Shown: one piece after another, positions 14,619 to 14,846 of the stretch
Numbering within the stretch: the stretch's first letter is position 1
Layout of the letters: each line of letters starts with the position of its first letter
Assembly (NCBI GenBank): GCA_002704665.1
Contig: PAHB01000045.1
Location: 1 to 14,846, forward strand
Length of the DNA stretch: 14,846 nt
Source: Pseudomonadota bacterium
GTDB lineage: Bacteria > Pseudomonadota > Gammaproteobacteria > Burkholderiales > Eutrophovitaceae
Reading direction: 5' to 3'
The notes under the pieces: model-generated
Databases searched by the model: none
Told to the model about the DNA's origin: nothing
What the model saw: the letters and a program-made list of their open reading frames with translations, nothing else
Position numbers and translations under genes: made by a program

Positions 14619-14846
14619 TATGTCAGTGAAAAACAAACTACGGTTACATCGTCACGTCGCTTTTGGCTTCCCTGCCAGGCTTTTAAATCAGCGAATAAAG
14701 CGCTCTTGATCTTCGACGCGTCCGTGCTATTTATCGTCTCCAAAGTTTTTAAGAGACGCTTATAGCCATAGGCGTGAACTTTTCTTTCCCCTCCAATTTG
14801 ATCAGTAAATCCGTCTGTCACTATTACGAAACCATCGCCCGATTGA
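14618..14846 (-). CDS. SpoIIE/PP2C-type serine phosphatase, C-terminal fragment at window edge
   Basis: The last 75 residues of a PP2C-superfamily phosphatase of the SpoIIE type, running off the right edge with an open frame. Seen: SGDGFVIVTDGFTDQIGG, where the Asp of TDG is the conserved metal ligand, then a basic GYKRLLKTL helix, and the terminal RRDDVTVVCFSL whose Asp-Asp is the second metal-site hallmark. Such proteins dephosphorylate anti-sigma antagonists or partner-switch proteins. The TDGFTDQ-x-GGE form followed by GYKR resembles the phosphatases that act in SiaABC-type partner switching, but no partner gene is inside the window, so this is a guess. Its own N-terminal sensor domain is not visible. 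The downstream exported protein starts within its stop codon. Confidence 0.85.
   Translation of the reverse strand, partial: QSGDGFVIVTDGFTDQIGGERKVHAYGYKRLLKTLETINSTDASKIKSALFADLKAWQGSQKRRDDVTVVCFSLT

Noticed and set aside
13671..14846. Defence island or phage remnant at the right end
   Set aside because: There is no nuclease, methylase, integrase, structural phage gene or shift in composition to support it.

Overview
The window is a gene-dense, AT-rich (about 40% GC by eye) stretch of bacterial chromosome that looks like ordinary housekeeping and transport genome, not a mobile island. The best guess for the host is a betaproteobacterium with a compact genome, near Burkholderiales and possibly aquatic. 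This rests on a 60-residue DUF3460 protein, a family I know mainly from Betaproteobacteria, and on the arrangement pmbA (minus strand) divergent from a YjgA-like gene followed by mogA. It is inference; no rRNA or other strong taxonomic marker is present. I see no tRNA, rRNA, CRISPR array, insertion sequence, integrase or phage gene. No gap between genes exceeds about 170 bases, so there is no unexplained long non-coding stretch.

Layout. Positions 1-1546 (minus) hold the N-terminal 515 codons of oligopeptidase B, cut by the left edge. A small DUF3460 gene diverges from it (1641-1823) and runs tail to tail into an SLC13-type permease with two RCK_C domains (1834-3606, minus). Divergent from that permease is a two-gene unit of a luciferase-like flavin monooxygenase and an MFS transporter (3709-5919), which abuts pmbA/tldE (5930-7273, minus). 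From the pmbA upstream region a short YjgA-like gene (7356-7685) and mogA (7817-8413) run rightwards. They meet a minus-strand pair made of a two-CBS-domain protein and a UMF1/Atg22-type MFS transporter (8463-10250).

Divergent from the CBS gene is a secreted glutathione peroxidase (10418-10966), followed by a small, probably exported unknown protein (10998-11402). Next, on the minus strand, are a D-aminoacylase-family amidohydrolase (11407-13083) and an upstream DUF3293 gene (13162-13587). The right end holds an unknown 194-residue protein (13671-14255, plus). It faces a minus-strand pair formed by the C-terminus of a SpoIIE/PP2C-type phosphatase (14618-14846, cut by the edge) and a translationally coupled small exported Rap1a-like protein (14256-14618).

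How the genes work together: most are independent core functions (peptide degradation, TldD/TldE-type proteolysis, molybdenum cofactor synthesis, peroxide defence, transport). Plausible functional pairs are the monooxygenase with its MFS pump, the CBS sensor with its UMF1 transporter, and the phosphatase with its exported partner. I did not find a convincing new multi-gene system. The points most worth a second look are the YjgA-like protein lacking the C-terminal half, the amidohydrolase with a changed metal-ligand motif, the CBS/UMF1 pair, the 194-residue orphan, and the phosphatase/Rap1a-like coupling at the right edge.
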